Positions 1-8,714 are shown, counted from the stretch's first letter. The stretch is DNA of 64,000 bases from Paremcibacter congregatus (GCF_006385135.1 NZ_CP041025.1:3255501-3319500), one strand, 5' to 3'. Made by a program: numbers and translations. Notes: generated by a model from the sequence alone, not told the origin.

Positions 1-2
1 CG

Positions 3-3000
3 GGTTATGGCGCCGACATTTCGGGACGTCTTTCCGGCCAAATCCGGGCCGAAACAGAAGGCCAGCGCATCACCTTCAGCGCCAAGGGGAAGCTGGACGA
101 ACTTTCCGGGACCCGGATCACGCCCTTCACCGCCCTGACAGCTCCCGGCCTCGACTGGAGCCTCAATGGACATGCAAATCAGGACAGCGGGACGCTTTCC
201 CTGTCGCAGGCCCGCCTGAACAACCCTCGTTTTGATAGCGAAATGACCGCGACATTTAACCGCAGCAGCGGGAATCTGTCCGCCCGGATCACCGCCGCCC
301 TGTCCCGGCTTTCAGGCCTGAGCCCGTCTTTGAACGGCAGCCTCACCAGCGTCATAAACCTCTCCCGGGAAGACCCGGATGCCGCCCTGACCGCCGCAGT
401 AACCGTCGCAGCCCGCCAGCTTGATCTCGGGGATGCTACGGCCAGCGCGCTTTTCGGACCCGCCCCGGTATTTTCCGCCCATATCAGCCGCATGGCGGAT
501 GGCGCCCTGAACCTGAAGCAGGCCCGCCTCAACGCCGCCCACCTCACGCTGACGGCCGACGCTCACTTGTCCCCGCAACAGGTTATCCGGCAAAGTAATT
601 TCTACCTTGTCGTCACCGACCTCGCCGACCTGTCCGGTCAGGACGCCCTGCAGATGGACGGCGGCATTGAATTTACCGGCCAACTGTCCGGGCCGGTGCG
701 CGCCCCGGCCCTCACCCTGGAAACCGGCATCAAGGCCCTGACCCTGCAGGATGTCACCCTGCAAAATGTCACAGCGCGTCTGGAGGCGACAGATATCATT
801 CAGCGTCCCGCCGGCAGCGCCACCTTGCACGGTGAAAGTGATTATGGCCCCTTGCAGGGCGGGGTCACCTTCACCAGCCCGACACAAGAACTGATCCGGC
901 TCTCTGATCTCACGCTCACATTTGGCGCCCTGCGCGCTGCCGGGCAAATCGACCTGCCAAAAGGACGCCCCGCACTTGGCCGGATCAACCTTCTGACCGC
1001 CGGGACCGACCTCGCCGCAAACGCCATTAAAGGCACCCTGTCCGCAGAAATCATGCTCGGGGAACAGGACGACGCCCAACAGATCACCGTTCAGGGACGC
1101 GCCAGTGAAATGGCGTTGCGCACCGGCCCCCGTGACCTGACAACCTTGAAGGAAGCCACCCTGTCCGGGGATATTCTCCTGATGGACAAGCAGCCGCGGA
1201 TCAGCCTCACCGCCGATTTTACCGCCTTGTCTCATCCCCGCCTGCAGGCCAGTGAGGGTCATCTCCGCATCACCCAGCAGGAGAAAGACAAGACCCTGTC
1301 CTACGATCTCGCCCTGCGGGGGAATGATATCATGCCCTATGACCTGACCCTGTCCGGCACGGCGCCCCAACCGACCGAATCCGGCCGCGACATTACCTTA
1401 GGCTTCACCGGCACCGTCGATCAAACCCCGGTCGCCCTGAAACAGCCGGTCACGCTCTCACTGAGACAAACGGGCTTCAGTCTGACGCCTTTTAAAGTAG
1501 AACTCGGCAAAGGCCATATCAGCGGCCGTTTCACCCGCGCGAACAAGGCGCTTCAGGCCAGCCTGACAGCGGACAATGCCGACCTCAGGCCACTCCTGGT
1601 GTTTGCACCGGAACTGCCTCTGGTTGGCCTTCTCAACGGCACGGTCCGCCTGAACGCCACAGAAAACACCACCGACGGCGCCTTTGACTTACGCCTCACC
1701 CAGATCCCGACCCTGGTGCAGGGCATGGCGTTTCAGGCGCAAGGCACGCTCGCCCCCACCGGCCTTGACCTGACCGGCAGCGCCCGCCTGAACGACCAGT
1801 TCCAGGCCGACTTCACCGCCCGCCTGCCGTTGTTTTATGATGCCGCTGCTCCGACGTTCCACTTTCCCGCCGACCAGCCGTTATCAGGGCAGTTCAGTTG
1901 GCGCGGGGCGATTGACCCGTTATGGCCGGCCTTTTACCTGACCAGTCATGATCTCGGTGGTGACGTGACGCTTGACCTGATGCTTGGCGGAACAAAAGCC
2001 AATCCGGATATCGATGGTCATCTGAGCCTCAAGAACGGCCGTTATGAAAACCTGAAGAGCGGCTTTGTCGCCACGGACCTGGATATGGCGGCAACCATCG
2101 CCGACCGCAAACTGACCCTTGACCATCTGACCGCCAAGGACGGCGGCACCGGCCAGCTGACCGCCAGCGCAGAAGTCCTGTTGAATGCCGACCTCAGTTA
2201 TCAGGCGCGGGCCGACCTGAAAATCGACAAGGCCCGCCTGGTCCGGCAGCCGGAACTCGACGTCACCGCCTCTGCCGACCTTGCCTTCCTGAAAAGCCCG
2301 GCCGCCACGTATTTCAAAGGCGACATCACCGTCGACAAGGCCGATATCCGCGCCGTCAACGGCGGGGCCACTGCCGTGCCCGTGCTTCAGGTGCGGGAAA
2401 TCAACCACCCGGACCAGGGACCGGAAACAGAGCCTGAGCAAGGGCGTCATCTGGGCCCCTTTCCCCTGGGCCTGACAGTCAAGGTGCCTAGCCGGTTGTT
2501 CATCCGCAGTTATGGCATGGATTCCGAATGGCGCGCCGACATGACCATTGGCGGCACCACTGACAAACCCGTTGTTACCGGCGGGGCGCAGTTAATCCGG
2601 GGCACCTTTGACTTCGCCGGCAAGACGTTTGATCTCACCCGTGGTTCCCTGACATTTCCCGACGACAAACGCAATGACCCGTTGCTTGATATTGTGGCGG
2701 AACTGGAAATGACTGACCTGACCGCACAGATCGCCATCACCGGGCGCGCCTCGGCCCCGAAACTCACCGTCAGCGCCAGTCCCGATCTGCCTCAGGATGA
2801 AGTCATGTCCCGAATTCTGTTTGGGACGTCTGCCACGGAACTCTCCGCGGTCGAGGCTCTACAGCTAGCCGCGGCGGTGCATTCCCTGTCCAATGGTGGC
2901 GGCCCCGGACTTCTGGGCAACGTCCGCAGCGCGCTCGGAATTGACCGCCTGTCGATTGACAAATCGCCCGACCGTGATCAGGGAACAACCATCACCGGAG

Positions 3001-3167
3001 GGAAATACCTAACGAACAATATTTACATCGAAGTCACCACCGCCCCGGCGACAGGAGAGACCGCAACGTCCGTGGAAGTCAGCCTGTCCCGCAGCCTGTC
3101 CCTGATCACCCGTCAGACAATGAGCCATGACCGCAACCTTGCCCTGCGCTGGTCCTGGAAATATTAA
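3..3167 (+). CDS. tamB: TamB, translocation and assembly module subunit (5' truncated)
   Basis: Inner-membrane-anchored periplasmic protein that works with TamA in outer-membrane protein insertion and lipid transport. The frame is open from the left edge, so the true start and N-terminal anchor lie outside the window; about 1054 residues are visible. The body is a long series of beta-strand repeats rich in Leu, Thr, Ala and Gly, as expected for the TamB/DUF490 groove. The last 300 residues carry the conserved C-terminal domain: a GTFDFAGKTFDLTRGSLTF stretch, a PxLPQDEVMSRILFG-type segment and the terminal aromatic residues WSWKY. The gene usually follows tamA, expected just upstream. The internal ATG at 243 is not a believable start because the same beta-repeat pattern continues upstream of it. 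Confidence 0.93.
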   Translation, partial: GYGADISGRLSGQIRAETEGQRITFSAKGKLDELSGTRITPFTALTAPGLDWSLNGHANQDSGTLSLSQARLNNPRFDSEMTATFNRSSGNLSARITAALSRLSGLSPSLNGSLTSVINLSREDPDAALTAAVTVAARQLDLGDATASALFGPAPVFSAHISRMADGALNLKQARLNAAHLTLTADAHLSPQQVIRQSNFYLVVTDLADLSGQDALQMDGGIEFTGQLSGPVRAPALTLETGIKALTLQDVTLQNVTARLEATDIIQRPAGSATLHGESDYGPLQGGVTFTSPTQELIRLSDLTLTFGALRAAGQIDLPKGRPALGRINLLTAGTDLAANAIKGTLSAEIMLGEQDDAQQITVQGRASEMALRTGPRDLTTLKEATLSGDILLMDKQPRISLTADFTALSHPRLQASEGHLRITQQEKDKTLSYDLALRGNDIMPYDLTLSGTAPQPTESGRDITLGFTGTVDQTPVALKQPVTLSLRQTGFSLTPFKVELGKGHISGRFTRANKALQASLTADNADLRPLLVFAPELPLVGLLNGTVRLNATENTTDGAFDLRLTQIPTLVQGMAFQAQGTLAPTGLDLTGSARLNDQFQADFTARLPLFYDAAAPTFHFPADQPLSGQFSWRGAIDPLWPAFYLTSHDLGGDVTLDLMLGGTKANPDIDGHLSLKNGRYENLKSGFVATDLDMAATIADRKLTLDHLTAKDGGTGQLTASAEVLLNADLSYQARADLKIDKARLVRQPELDVTASADLAFLKSPAATYFKGDITVDKADIRAVNGGATAVPVLQVREINHPDQGPETEPEQGRHLGPFPLGLTVKVPSRLFIRSYGMDSEWRADMTIGGTTDKPVVTGGAQLIRGTFDFAGKTFDLTRGSLTFPDDKRNDPLLDIVAELEMTDLTAQIAITGRASAPKLTVSASPDLPQDEVMSRILFGTSATELSAVEALQLAAAVHSLSNGGGPGLLGNVRSALGIDRLSIDKSPDRDQGTTITGGKYLTNNIYIEVTTAPATGETATSVEVSLSRSLSLITRQTMSHDRNLALRWSWKY

Positions 3168-3197
3168 TATCTGTAAAAGACGACAGAAGGGGGCGGC

Positions 3198-4184
3198 CTA
3201 AAACCATTTCAGTTTTTTAAACAGCCAGACCTGCAAGGCGACGATGCTCACCAGCAGGCCGCAGAATATCCAGAAGGCGTCGGCATTGTCCGCCCCGGGA
3301 ATGCCGCCGACATTGATCCCCAACAGGCCGGTAAAAAAGCCCAGCGGCAAAAAAATCGCCGCAATCACTGACAGGATATACATATTCTTGTTCAGGCGAT
3401 CGGCAATCATGTTGGCCAGTTCGTCCTTGACGATCTGGGCCCGTTCACGGATCGCGTCCAGGTCTTCCACATACCGCATCACCCGGTCCTGACTTTCCTG
3501 AAGGTGACGTTTGTCCTTGGCGTCGAGCCAATCAAAATTACACAGGCGGAAATGCCCGATGGCGTCCTTCTGCGGCGCCATATAGCGGCGAAAGATAATC
3601 GCGCGTTTGCGGATATTGATGATGGTTTCCCGTAACGAGACATCCGGCCCCTCGAGAATCTCTTCTTCCACCCGATCCGTCATATCATCCAGACTGAGCA
3701 AGGCCGGTTCCATACGTTCAAACAGCCGTGAAACCAGCTGGCTGACGAATTCTCCCGCATTTTCAGGCCCCTTGCCCTGGATGATTTTTTCCGCCATGTC
3801 CGCCACCGCTTTCAGTGGCCGACGTTGCAGGCTGATGATGCGTTCCTTGTCAATCCACAGCCGAATGGACACCATATCTTCCGGATCGGCATTTTCATTC
3901 AGATTAACGCCGCGCAGGATAATAAGGGCGCCGTCGCCAATTTCGGTCACCCGCGGCCGGGTTTCGTCCGCCAGCAGAGCATTAACAATATGTGGATCAA
4001 GGTAGGATATCTCCTTTTCAAGCCACGGCTTGGTCCCTTCTTTCTTCATGTCCAGATGCACCCAGGCCAGATGCTTATCCTTTAGCGCCGCCCCGACCTC
4101 ATTCTCGATCAGCGCCCGGCCCCCGCCGACGCCATCGAATTCATAGGCCATCAAGATCGGATCGCTTTTGCCTGAAGGGGTCAT
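3198..4184 (-). CDS. zntB: CorA/ZntB-family divalent cation transporter
   Basis: Pentameric inner-membrane metal-ion transporter of the CorA superfamily, 328 residues. The long N-terminal cytoplasmic part is mixed alpha/beta and ends in a charged stalk helix. Two membrane segments close the protein, at about residues 268-288 and 303-322. The loop after the first reads LLGINVGG, so the signature is GIN rather than the GMN of magnesium-transporting CorA; GIN is usual for ZntB-like zinc transporters. Its ATG overlaps the stop of the upstream mscS-type gene by 4 bases, indicating one transcript and coupled translation. The substrate is inferred from the family only; zinc or another divalent cation is possible. 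Confidence 0.85.
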   Translation of the reverse strand: MTPSGKSDPILMAYEFDGVGGGRALIENEVGAALKDKHLAWVHLDMKKEGTKPWLEKEISYLDPHIVNALLADETRPRVTEIGDGALIILRGVNLNENADPEDMVSIRLWIDKERIISLQRRPLKAVADMAEKIIQGKGPENAGEFVSQLVSRLFERMEPALLSLDDMTDRVEEEILEGPDVSLRETIINIRKRAIIFRRYMAPQKDAIGHFRLCNFDWLDAKDKRHLQESQDRVMRYVEDLDAIRERAQIVKDELANMIADRLNKNMYILSVIAAIFLPLGFFTGLLGINVGGIPGADNADAFWIFCGLLVSIVALQVWLFKKLKWF

Positions 4185-5161
4185 GTAGGCGTCTCCTGAT
4201 CGGTTAGCGCCTGTGGGGTCTTGATATGCAGGTCGCGTTGGGGAAAGGGAATTTCGATTTTGTTTTCCTTGAACTTGCGCCAGATCGAAAACAGAACGTC
4301 ACTACGCGGACGCTTGCGCCCGTCAATGATATTGTCGACCCAGAAATACAGGGTGAAGTCGACGGAACTTTCACCATAATCCACCAGGAAACACTCCGGT
4401 CCCGGAGACCGGCTGCAACGGGGATGTTCCTGAGCCGCTTCCAGGATCAGGGCATATGCCGTGTCCAGGTCAGAGCCATAGGAAACCCCGATATTGATAT
4501 CAATGCGGCCCTGATTATTGCTGTAGGTCCAGTTGGTCACCCGGTTGGTGATGAAATCTTCGTTGGGAATCATAATTTCCCGGCCTTCGAAGGTTTCCAC
4601 CAGGGTGTAACGGGCGCCGGTCTGACGCACGAACCCGACCGTGTTGCTGTCCAGTTCCACCAGGTCGCCTTCTTCCACCGATTTTTCAAACAGCAGGATC
4701 AACCCGCTCATGAAATTGGAGGTGATTTTCTGCAACCCGAAACCGACACCGATGCCGACGGCGCCACTGAAAATGGCGAGACCGGTCAGGTCAATGCTCA
4801 TCACATCCAGGGTAATCAGCAAGGCGATAAAATACACCAAAATCTGAAACACTTTGGTCAACAGGGCCCGGTTGCTGGCCTTGAGTTTCGTCAATTGCTT
4901 GATCCGTGTTTCACCAAATTCAGCGAAGATGCCCGCCAGCCAGAAGGCAATGATGACCGTCAGGACCGCCTTGAGCAAAAGATAAGCCGAGAAACGCACC
5001 TCCCCGACCGTGAAGGCCAGGGCGTTGGAATCAAGAAAAGCCTGAAGTGGTTTCAGATATCCCAGAAACCCAAGAGACAGAAACGCCACGACCAAAAGCG
5101 CCAACAATACTTGCGCCACCCAGGCACGGGGCTTTAACAACACCGTCCAGATTTTCCTCAT
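4181..5161 (-). CDS. MscS-family mechanosensitive channel
   Basis: Small-conductance mechanosensitive channel homologue, 326 residues, which would release solutes across the inner membrane on hypo-osmotic shock. Hydrophobic segments lie at about residues 14-35, 55-80 and 107-124, followed by the pore helix region with the pattern GAVGIGVGFGLQ and then NFMSGLILLFE, the classic TM3a/TM3b signature. A beta domain (GDLVEL...IPNEDFI) and an alpha/beta C-terminal domain follow. The length fits the short MscS class without an added sensor domain. The ATG follows an AGGGTCAGGGA ribosome binding site. The gene is first in a pair with zntB, with a 4-base overlap. Confidence 0.9.
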   Translation of the reverse strand: MRKIWTVLLKPRAWVAQVLLALLVVAFLSLGFLGYLKPLQAFLDSNALAFTVGEVRFSAYLLLKAVLTVIIAFWLAGIFAEFGETRIKQLTKLKASNRALLTKVFQILVYFIALLITLDVMSIDLTGLAIFSGAVGIGVGFGLQKITSNFMSGLILLFEKSVEEGDLVELDSNTVGFVRQTGARYTLVETFEGREIMIPNEDFITNRVTNWTYSNNQGRIDINIGVSYGSDLDTAYALILEAAQEHPRCSRSPGPECFLVDYGESSVDFTLYFWVDNIIDGRKRPRSDVLFSIWRKFKENKIEIPFPQRDLHIKTPQALTDQETPT

Positions 5162-5231
5162 TCCCTGACCCTTTGTTTCTTCCTTGCCGCCATAGGTAAC
5201 TTTATACCAGACTTGGCTTTTCTTTCATATT

Positions 5232-5450
5232 TTATTTTAAATCAGGTCCTTGGCGCACCTGAATCCGGCGGTTGAAATACAACGCGTCAACCAACTGGCA
5301 ATATTCCGTCAAACAGGACCGGGCCTCTTCCTCGCGACCACGCCAATGATCAACCGCCATCCGCCGCTGCAACTCTAAAAGCCGCTCTGCGGATAAGGTT
5401 ACTTCCCCTGCCTGTACATCCTGCGTTCCCCAGGTTTCCTTCTGTGCCAT
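5232..5450 (-). CDS. small hypothetical protein
   Basis: A 72-residue protein that I do not recognise, starting MAQKET. It is soluble and charged, with a predicted helical middle (RLLELQRRMAVDHWRGREEEARSCLTEY broken by no Gly or Pro). There is no signal peptide or membrane segment. ATG at 5450 is preferred, with GGAGGT 11 nt upstream. A longer reading from TTG at 5504 would add 18 residues but has no good ribosome binding site. It lies 70 bases upstream of mscS in the same direction and could share its transcript. No function is proposed. Confidence 0.6.
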   Translation of the reverse strand: MAQKETWGTQDVQAGEVTLSAERLLELQRRMAVDHWRGREEEARSCLTEYCQLVDALYFNRRIQVRQGPDLK

Positions 5451-5585
5451 GGTTCTGTTCAACCTCCGTATCCTGTCCGTGAAGATTCCATCCGAGGCCG
5501 ACAATATCTTCTTTTTTCACATTATAAAATCGAATATAATATGATAATGTTATTTAATTTTTAAATGTATAGAAAGTCGCTTTTC

Positions 5586-6446
5586 ATGGATATCACCCAG
5601 GTCAGAACCTTTATCGCCGTGGCCGATACAGGCAGTTTTATCGCCGCCGCCGACCGGGTTCATGTCACCCAATCGACCGTCAGCATCCGAATCCGTAATC
5701 TGGAAGATCAGCTCGGCACTTATCTGTTTGAACGCAGCAAACAGGGCGCCAGCCTGACGATCGCCGGCAAGCAATTTCTCAAGCACGCCATTGCCCTGAC
5801 CAAGATATGGGATCAGGCCCGTCTGGATGTTGGCATCGGGGAAGAACATGAGACAATTTTGCGCATTGGCGGTCAGGTCAGCCTGTGGGACGGTTTCCTG
5901 ATGAAGTTGCTGCCCTGGATGCGCGTGCATGCCCCCGAAATCGCCATCCGCACGGAAATGGGCTATTCCCCGGACCTGACGCAAAAACTGTCGGAGGGGT
6001 CCATTGATATCGGCATCATGTACCGGCCGGAACATCGCCCAGGCTTCAAGATCAAACAGATTTTTGAAGATGAAATGATCCTTGTATCTTCACAGGCGGA
6101 AGATAAAGACATCTTTGAAAATGATTATATTTTTGTCAATTGGGGACCGGAATTTCTCAGTGATCATGCGTTGAACTTCCCCGATATGAAAACGCCGCGT
6201 GTCTCGCTTGACCTCGGCACCCTGGGGATTGAATATCTGCTGCTGTCCCCGGCCAGCGGGTATTTCCCGCGACGTATCGCCGAGCCCCTGATCCAGGAAG
6301 AACGGGTGCGGCTGGTCGACTGGGCGCCGAAATTCAATTATCCGGCCTATATATCCTATGCCGATGACATTGATAGTGATCTGATGAATATCATATTGAA
6401 AGGCATCAAGGTGATCTCCCGGGATGTGGGACACAACCCCCTGTAG
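5586..6446 (+). CDS. LysR-family transcriptional regulator
   Basis: DNA-binding regulator of about 286 residues. The N-terminal winged helix-turn-helix is clear: MDITQVRTFIAVADTGSF, then AAADRVHVTQSTVSIRI as the recognition region, at about residues 1-60. The remainder is a type 2 periplasmic-binding-fold effector domain. ATG at 5586 is chosen because LysR proteins normally begin at this point; ATG at 5565 would add seven residues. The neighbouring operon that a LysR protein normally controls from a divergent promoter is not obvious: the divergent gene is the small hypothetical protein ending at 5232. The effector is unknown. A candidate -10 TATAAT lies at 5535-5540 without a good -35. Confidence 0.9.
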   Translation: MDITQVRTFIAVADTGSFIAAADRVHVTQSTVSIRIRNLEDQLGTYLFERSKQGASLTIAGKQFLKHAIALTKIWDQARLDVGIGEEHETILRIGGQVSLWDGFLMKLLPWMRVHAPEIAIRTEMGYSPDLTQKLSEGSIDIGIMYRPEHRPGFKIKQIFEDEMILVSSQAEDKDIFENDYIFVNWGPEFLSDHALNFPDMKTPRVSLDLGTLGIEYLLLSPASGYFPRRIAEPLIQEERVRLVDWAPKFNYPAYISYADDIDSDLMNIILKGIKVISRDVGHNPL

Positions 6447-6463
6447 GCCAGTTGCGGAAACAG

Positions 6464-6508
6464 GCCGCTCAGAAATTCCTTTCATGACAAAAGGAATTAA
6501 AGAGCGGC
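6464..6508. terminator. long hairpin between convergent genes
   Basis: Arms GCCGCTC (6464-6470) and GAGCGGC (6502-6508) enclose a second perfect pair, AATTCCTTT and AAAGGAATT. It sits between the 3' ends of the LysR gene and the convergent small gene at 6543. There is no U tract on either side, so it may be an RNA-stabilising or Rho-assisted end rather than a classical intrinsic terminator. Confidence 0.5.
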
Positions 6509-6542
6509 GCGTCTCCCAGTTCGGCCTCAACTGTTTCGGGAA

Positions 6543-6734
6543 TTACAGGAAGTTCTCTGTAAAATCCTCTTTTCTTGATTTAGGACGGCGCGGGCGTTTG
6601 CGCCATTTTGACCCGAGTTTATCCTCAAGAAGATCTTCGTAATAATCGTCATCTTCATAGCCTGCGAATTCATAGGCATCTACCATGTCAAAGAATTCTG
6701 CATTGCTGAGAAAATCCATTTTATTGTGTTTCAT
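6543..6734 (-). CDS. small two-charge hypothetical protein
   Basis: A 63-residue protein starting MKHNKMDF. The first half is strongly acidic (EDDDYYEDLLED) and the second strongly basic (SKWRKRPRRPKSRK). There is no membrane segment or signal peptide. ATG at 6734 is chosen because GGAG lies 7 nt upstream (GGAGAAAGCTTATG); the longer frame from 6788 has no such site. The gene stands alone between AT-rich spacers and converges on the LysR gene. I do not recognise a family. The charge split suggests binding to nucleic acid or to a charged partner, which is speculation. Confidence 0.6.
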   Translation of the reverse strand: MKHNKMDFLSNAEFFDMVDAYEFAGYEDDDYYEDLLEDKLGSKWRKRPRRPKSRKEDFTENFL

Positions 6735-6799
6735 AAGCTTTCTCCGCCTGTTTACGCTCAAAATTCCTCCGAAGAATATCAAAATCAAAATATTTGAAA

Positions 6800-6898
6800 A
6801 TCGAATTTATTACATGATTGTTATTCGATAAATAAATATTAGGGCCAAATAAAACGCGTAATTCTCATGACAAGAATGTTTATATTCAATTATCGAAT
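6800..6898. repeat. ATCGAAT motif cluster in a spacer
   Basis: The 7-mer ATCGAAT occurs at 6800-6806 and 6892-6898, and its reverse complement ATTCGAT at 6823-6829. The first and third copies in position order form an inverted pair centred at 6814. The cluster lies in the AT-rich spacer between two divergent small genes (6734 and 6987). Further copies lie upstream of the LysR gene (5529-5535) and of the TadG-like gene (8800-8806). It could be a regulator site; nothing in the sequence identifies the binding protein. Confidence 0.4.
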
Positions 6899-6986
6899 GA
6901 TAACCATGCAATTAAATCTCTTTATTCTGGGGTCATCCTTATGATAATTCCCCCACTTAATTTAAACTTCATCAGGACATGAGAAG

Positions 6987-7265
6987 ATGAAAAACTATAT
7001 GACACCCGCCTTGTTCGCCGCCGCCTTTATTTCTGTCGGCACCGTTGCGCACGCCGCTGATCTGAAGAATATGGATGCGGTCAGCTACACCCTGTATGTG
7101 GAAACAGAAGAGGCGACAAAAACTGTCGTTATTGGCCCGAATGAAACGATTAAAGATATCTGTGTTGACTGCTATATCGCTATTGAAGACAACGACAGTG
7201 ATATCTCCATCGCGACAGAGCCCAAACTCGTCATTAAAAATGGTCAACTGGTTATTGAGGAATAG
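6987..7265 (+). CDS. small exported protein, unknown family
   Basis: A 92-residue protein with a Sec signal peptide: MKNYMTPALFAAAFISVG, with likely cleavage after AHA (AHA|ADLK, about residue 23). The mature part, about 69 residues, is acidic, has a DICVDCY motif with two cysteines, and looks mainly beta (VSYTLYVETEEA, KLVIKNGQLVI). It starts at ATG 6987 with GAGAAG directly upstream and AGGA a little further. The protein is likely periplasmic or outer-surface; the two cysteines three residues apart could bind metal or form a disulfide. Downstream, before the decarboxylase gene, is a strong inverted repeat with a T run that may end this transcript. Family not recognised. Confidence 0.7.
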   Translation: MKNYMTPALFAAAFISVGTVAHAADLKNMDAVSYTLYVETEEATKTVVIGPNETIKDICVDCYIAIEDNDSDISIATEPKLVIKNGQLVIEE

Positions 7266-7292
7266 GCAGGACCTTTTCTTTTCATAAAAGCT

Positions 7293-7359
7293 CCCCCTTG
7301 CCCCTTGGGTATCTGTAAGGTTCAGCATATCTTTGTGGTTCAAGGGGGGTGCTTTTTTT
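7293..7359 (+). terminator. intrinsic terminator or attenuator before the decarboxylase gene
   Basis: CCCCCTTG (7293-7300) pairs perfectly with CAAGGGGG (7341-7348), followed by GTGC and seven T (7353-7359). A second copy, CCCCTTG, at 7301-7307 can compete for the same 3' arm. The T run ends 19 nt before the ATG of the ornithine decarboxylase gene. It can be read as the terminator of the small exported protein gene or as a leader attenuator of the decarboxylase. The loop is about 40 nt, longer than usual. Confidence 0.6.
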
Positions 7360-7378
7360 GCATAGGATTTACACCAAC

Positions 7379-8662
7379 ATGTTCACCGATCCATCTGAGC
7401 ACCGCACAGATCATGCCGTCTGCGCCTTCACCCTTTCCGACAACCAGATCTCACCGGATGTCAGCGAGACACTTGATATCAGTCACGATATGACAGATCA
7501 GGACATCCGCGACCTGCGGCCGGCGCTGCCGGTGCCTTTGCTGATGCCTGATGTGGTGCAGCAAAAGACCACAGATTTCGTTCGGCATTTCACCGGACAC
7601 GTGATGTATGCGGTGAAATGCAATCCCGACCATGTTTTTCTCGACGCCATTTATCAGGCGGGCGTGCGCCATTTTGATGTGGCTTCTATCGGTGAAATCC
7701 GCCGGATCAGCGCCCGTTTCCCCGATGCTGTCCAATATTTCATGCATCCGATCAAAGCGCCGGAAGCCATTCGTGAAGCCTATATCAATCACGGGGTACG
7801 GGCGTATGTACTTGATTATGACGGTGAACTGAAAAAGATCCGCCATGAAACCAATGACGCCCCTGATCTGGAACTGATTGTCCGGCTGGCGATCCCGAAG
7901 GAAACAGAACAGCGTGACGTGGCCACCGACTTTTCCAGCAAGTTCGGGGCGCAATTTGATCAGGCTGTCAATCTTCTGAAAGCCTGCCGTCCTCATTGCG
8001 CCATCCTGGGCGTCAGCTTTCATGTCGGTACCCAGTGCCAGGACCCGGACCGTTACGCCCAGGCCGTCGCCTATGCCGCCCGGGTGATTGAAGAAAGCGG
8101 CGTTGTCGTCGAAACCCTTGATGTTGGCGGAGGTTTTCCGGCCGATCTGGAGAGCGCCACACCATTGCCCCCCGTACAGGCCTTTACCCAAAGCATCGCC
8201 GATGCGGTGTCGGCAAACGGCTTGAATCACATGCATCTGCTGTGTGAAGTTGGCCGCGGCCTTGTCGCCGGGGGCGGGGCCCTGATCGTGCGTGTCGAAG
8301 GCCGTAAAGAAGACCTGCTGTATTTGAACGACGGCACCTACGGCGGCCTTTTCGAAGCCGGTGGCGCCATCGGCCTGCCTTACCCCGCGCATTTGATACG
8401 CCGGGAAGAACGGGCATTTCAGGGACAAATCCGGGCCTTCCGGTTTGCCGGTCCCACCTGTGATTCAGTTGATATGATGCAGGGTCCTTTTATGTTGCCG
8501 GAAGATGTGCAGGTCGGTGACTGGATCAGGCTTGATCAGCTCGGGGCGTATGGTGAAGTCTCCCGCACTGATTTTAACGGTTTCGGCGCCGTCCAGAAAA
8601 TCATTTTGCGGCCCCAAAACGCCGCACCGGCAGAAGCCGACAAAACAGCGGTCCACGCCTGA
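7379..8662 (+). CDS. type III PLP-dependent ornithine decarboxylase
   Basis: Converts ornithine to putrescine (or a close basic amino acid to its diamine) with pyridoxal phosphate; 427 residues. It has the alanine-racemase-fold, eukaryotic-type architecture rather than the SpeC/SpeF fold. The PLP lysine lies in MYAVKCNP (Lys80). The barrel holds SFHVGTQC, DVGGGFP for the phosphate, and CEVGRGLVAGG. The C-terminal beta domain carries LNDGTYGG and GPTCDSVD, whose Cys and Asp complete the partner active site in the dimer. These match ornithine decarboxylase more than diaminopimelate decarboxylase. ATG 7379 is chosen (AGGA 11 nt upstream); a GTG at 7349 would start inside the terminator hairpin. 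No other polyamine gene is adjacent. A lysine/ornithine dual specificity cannot be excluded. Confidence 0.88.
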   Translation: MFTDPSEHRTDHAVCAFTLSDNQISPDVSETLDISHDMTDQDIRDLRPALPVPLLMPDVVQQKTTDFVRHFTGHVMYAVKCNPDHVFLDAIYQAGVRHFDVASIGEIRRISARFPDAVQYFMHPIKAPEAIREAYINHGVRAYVLDYDGELKKIRHETNDAPDLELIVRLAIPKETEQRDVATDFSSKFGAQFDQAVNLLKACRPHCAILGVSFHVGTQCQDPDRYAQAVAYAARVIEESGVVVETLDVGGGFPADLESATPLPPVQAFTQSIADAVSANGLNHMHLLCEVGRGLVAGGGALIVRVEGRKEDLLYLNDGTYGGLFEAGGAIGLPYPAHLIRREERAFQGQIRAFRFAGPTCDSVDMMQGPFMLPEDVQVGDWIRLDQLGAYGEVSRTDFNGFGAVQKIILRPQNAAPAEADKTAVHA

Positions 8663-8674
8663 CCCAATTGTCCT

Positions 8675-8714
8675 TCCAGCGCGCCTGAAGAAACCTTCAG
8701 AAAAGCGCGCTGGA
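8675..8714 (+). terminator. strong stem-loop after the decarboxylase gene
   Basis: A perfect 10-bp outer stem, TCCAGCGCGC (8675-8684) with GCGCGCTGGA (8705-8714), encloses an inner pair CTGAAG/CTTCAG. It starts 12 nt after the decarboxylase stop codon. No immediate T run follows, though GTTTTAGATTTAAA lies a little downstream. It probably ends or protects the transcript. Confidence 0.55.

Noticed and set aside
4226-5137. 303-codon open frame opposite the mscS-type gene
   Set aside because: Antisense shadow; the mscS frame has clear family motifs.
5232-5504. Longer start (TTG 5504) for the small gene upstream of mscS
   Set aside because: No ribosome binding site there; ATG 5450 has GGAGGT upstream.
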